64,000 nt of DNA from Nitratireductor aquimarinus (GTDB lineage Bacteria; Pseudomonadota; Alphaproteobacteria; Rhizobiales; Rhizobiaceae), in the NCBI RefSeq assembly GCF_017255295.1, contig NZ_JAFKDE010000013.1, positions 1-64,000 of the forward strand. Reading direction: 5' to 3'. The translations under genes and the position numbers were made by a program. A model generated the notes under the pieces. It did not search any database. It saw nothing but the letters and a program-made list of their open reading frames with translations, and was not told the origin of the DNA. Below, piece by piece: positions 63,635-64,000 of this stretch. Every line of letters starts with the position of its first letter. Within the stretch, counting starts at the first letter, position 1.

Positions 63635-64000
63635 ATGCGTTCCATCAAGACCCGCTTAAAGGCAGGCCTCGCCGGCGTCGCGATCTTTGCGGCCGGTGTA
63701 ACCGCTGCCCAGGCGGACACCTGGAAATACGCTTTCGAAGAAGCGATGACCGACGTTCAGGGCGTCTACGCCCAGAAGTTCAAGGAAGAGATCGAGGCCA
63801 ATTCGGACCACGAAGTCCAGCTCTTCCCGTTCGGCACGCTTGGCGAGTCTGCCGACATCATGGAGCAGGCACAGGCCGGCATCCTGCAGTTCGTTGACCA
63901 GTCCCCGGGCTTCACCGGCGCGCTGATCCCCGAAGCGCAGGTCTTCTTCGTGCCTTACCTGCTTCCGGCAAAGTCCGAAGAACTGGGCGACTTCTTCCGC
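63635..64000 (+). CDS. DctP-family TRAP transporter solute-binding protein, N-terminal part
   Basis: The gene runs off the right edge; 122 codons are visible. GAGGAGAA lies before the ATG. A Sec signal peptide (MRSIKTRLKAGLAGVAIFAAGVTAAQA, cut near residue 27) is followed by DTWKYAFEEAMTDVQGVYAQKFKEEIEANS and VQLFPFGTLGESADIMEQAQAGILQFVDQSPGF, the DctP domain opening. Such proteins bind C4-dicarboxylates, sugar acids or similar anions in the periplasm. It is a different TRAP class from the TAXI protein at 26054. Permease genes should follow outside the window. Confidence 0.93.
   Translation, partial: MRSIKTRLKAGLAGVAIFAAGVTAAQADTWKYAFEEAMTDVQGVYAQKFKEEIEANSDHEVQLFPFGTLGESADIMEQAQAGILQFVDQSPGFTGALIPEAQVFFVPYLLPAKSEELGDFFR

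Overview
The window reads as a contiguous stretch of chromosome from an alphaproteobacterium of the order Hyphomicrobiales (Rhizobiales), closest in style to the Phyllobacteriaceae (Mesorhizobium, Nitratireductor, Aquamicrobium and relatives). The basis is the high G+C content, the gene orders trpA-accD-folC and [tRNA-Ala]-FYDLN protein-aroA-cmk-rpsA, a class II (CP4-like) EPSP synthase, an Irr-type iron box in front of mbfA, and short hairpin repeats of the kind that pepper rhizobial intergenic regions. Genus is an inference. No phage, CRISPR array or complete insertion sequence was found.

Layout. 1-2592: end of the tryptophan operon, accD and folC. 2593-8022: a triple 265-bp repeat, a TSUP exporter, an NDUFA9-like protein and gyrB. 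8132-14761: two small exported or membrane unknowns, lepA, a MarR regulator, a DUF2189 membrane protein, a cation/proton antiporter and a YiiX-like hydrolase. 14833-20143: a MITE-like element, a TetR-controlled MFP/ABC-2 efflux operon and mbfA. 20149-23032: a DUF1127/NIPSNAP/ABM cluster divergent from an HTH regulator, and an M42 peptidase. 23386-27010: a TAXI-type TRAP uptake operon. 27246-30893: dut, prfC, a 1-Cys peroxiredoxin and an MliC-like protein. 30963-36437: an ArsR/SRPBCC/VOC operon, pirin, GNAT, coaBC and a vapBC toxin-antitoxin pair. 36861-39222: ubiB and ubiE. 39331-48783: purine/pyrimidine salvage genes (add, upp, deoA, purine nucleoside phosphorylase, cdd) joined to a nucleoside-type ABC importer. 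48966-51346: slyX, a TetR gene, a CMD-family gene, a slyX relic and an AT-rich patch. 51768-57304: rpsA, cmk, an SDR, aroA, the acidic FYDLN protein and tRNA-Ala. 57731-63086: an Opp-type peptide importer. 63635-end: the start of a DctP-type TRAP binding protein.

The main discovery candidate is at 46313-47268. A low-G+C gene for a GIY-YIG nuclease sits exactly at the ATGA stop/start overlap between two genes of the nucleoside ABC operon. It is bounded by perfect 24-bp direct repeats that contain the Shine-Dalgarno site and the overlap. Each flanking gene is intact, and the inserted gene has taken its own ribosome site, start and stop from the two copies of the target. This suggests a scarless way for a nuclease gene to enter an operon.

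A second pattern is regulatory. At least four transcription factor genes (MarR 11341, TetR 15295, HTH 21203, ArsR 30963) have a -35 box, a 17-bp spacer, a -10 box and exactly 6 bases before the ATG, with no clear Shine-Dalgarno site, so their mRNAs are predicted to be leaderless. Two of them also carry palindromic operators inside the promoter. Other notable items are two dispersed repeat families and a MITE that appears to have inserted into one of them, a degenerate second slyX, an SDR lacking the catalytic Tyr and Lys, an SRPBCC-VOC fusion and a paired palindromic operator before the last gene.
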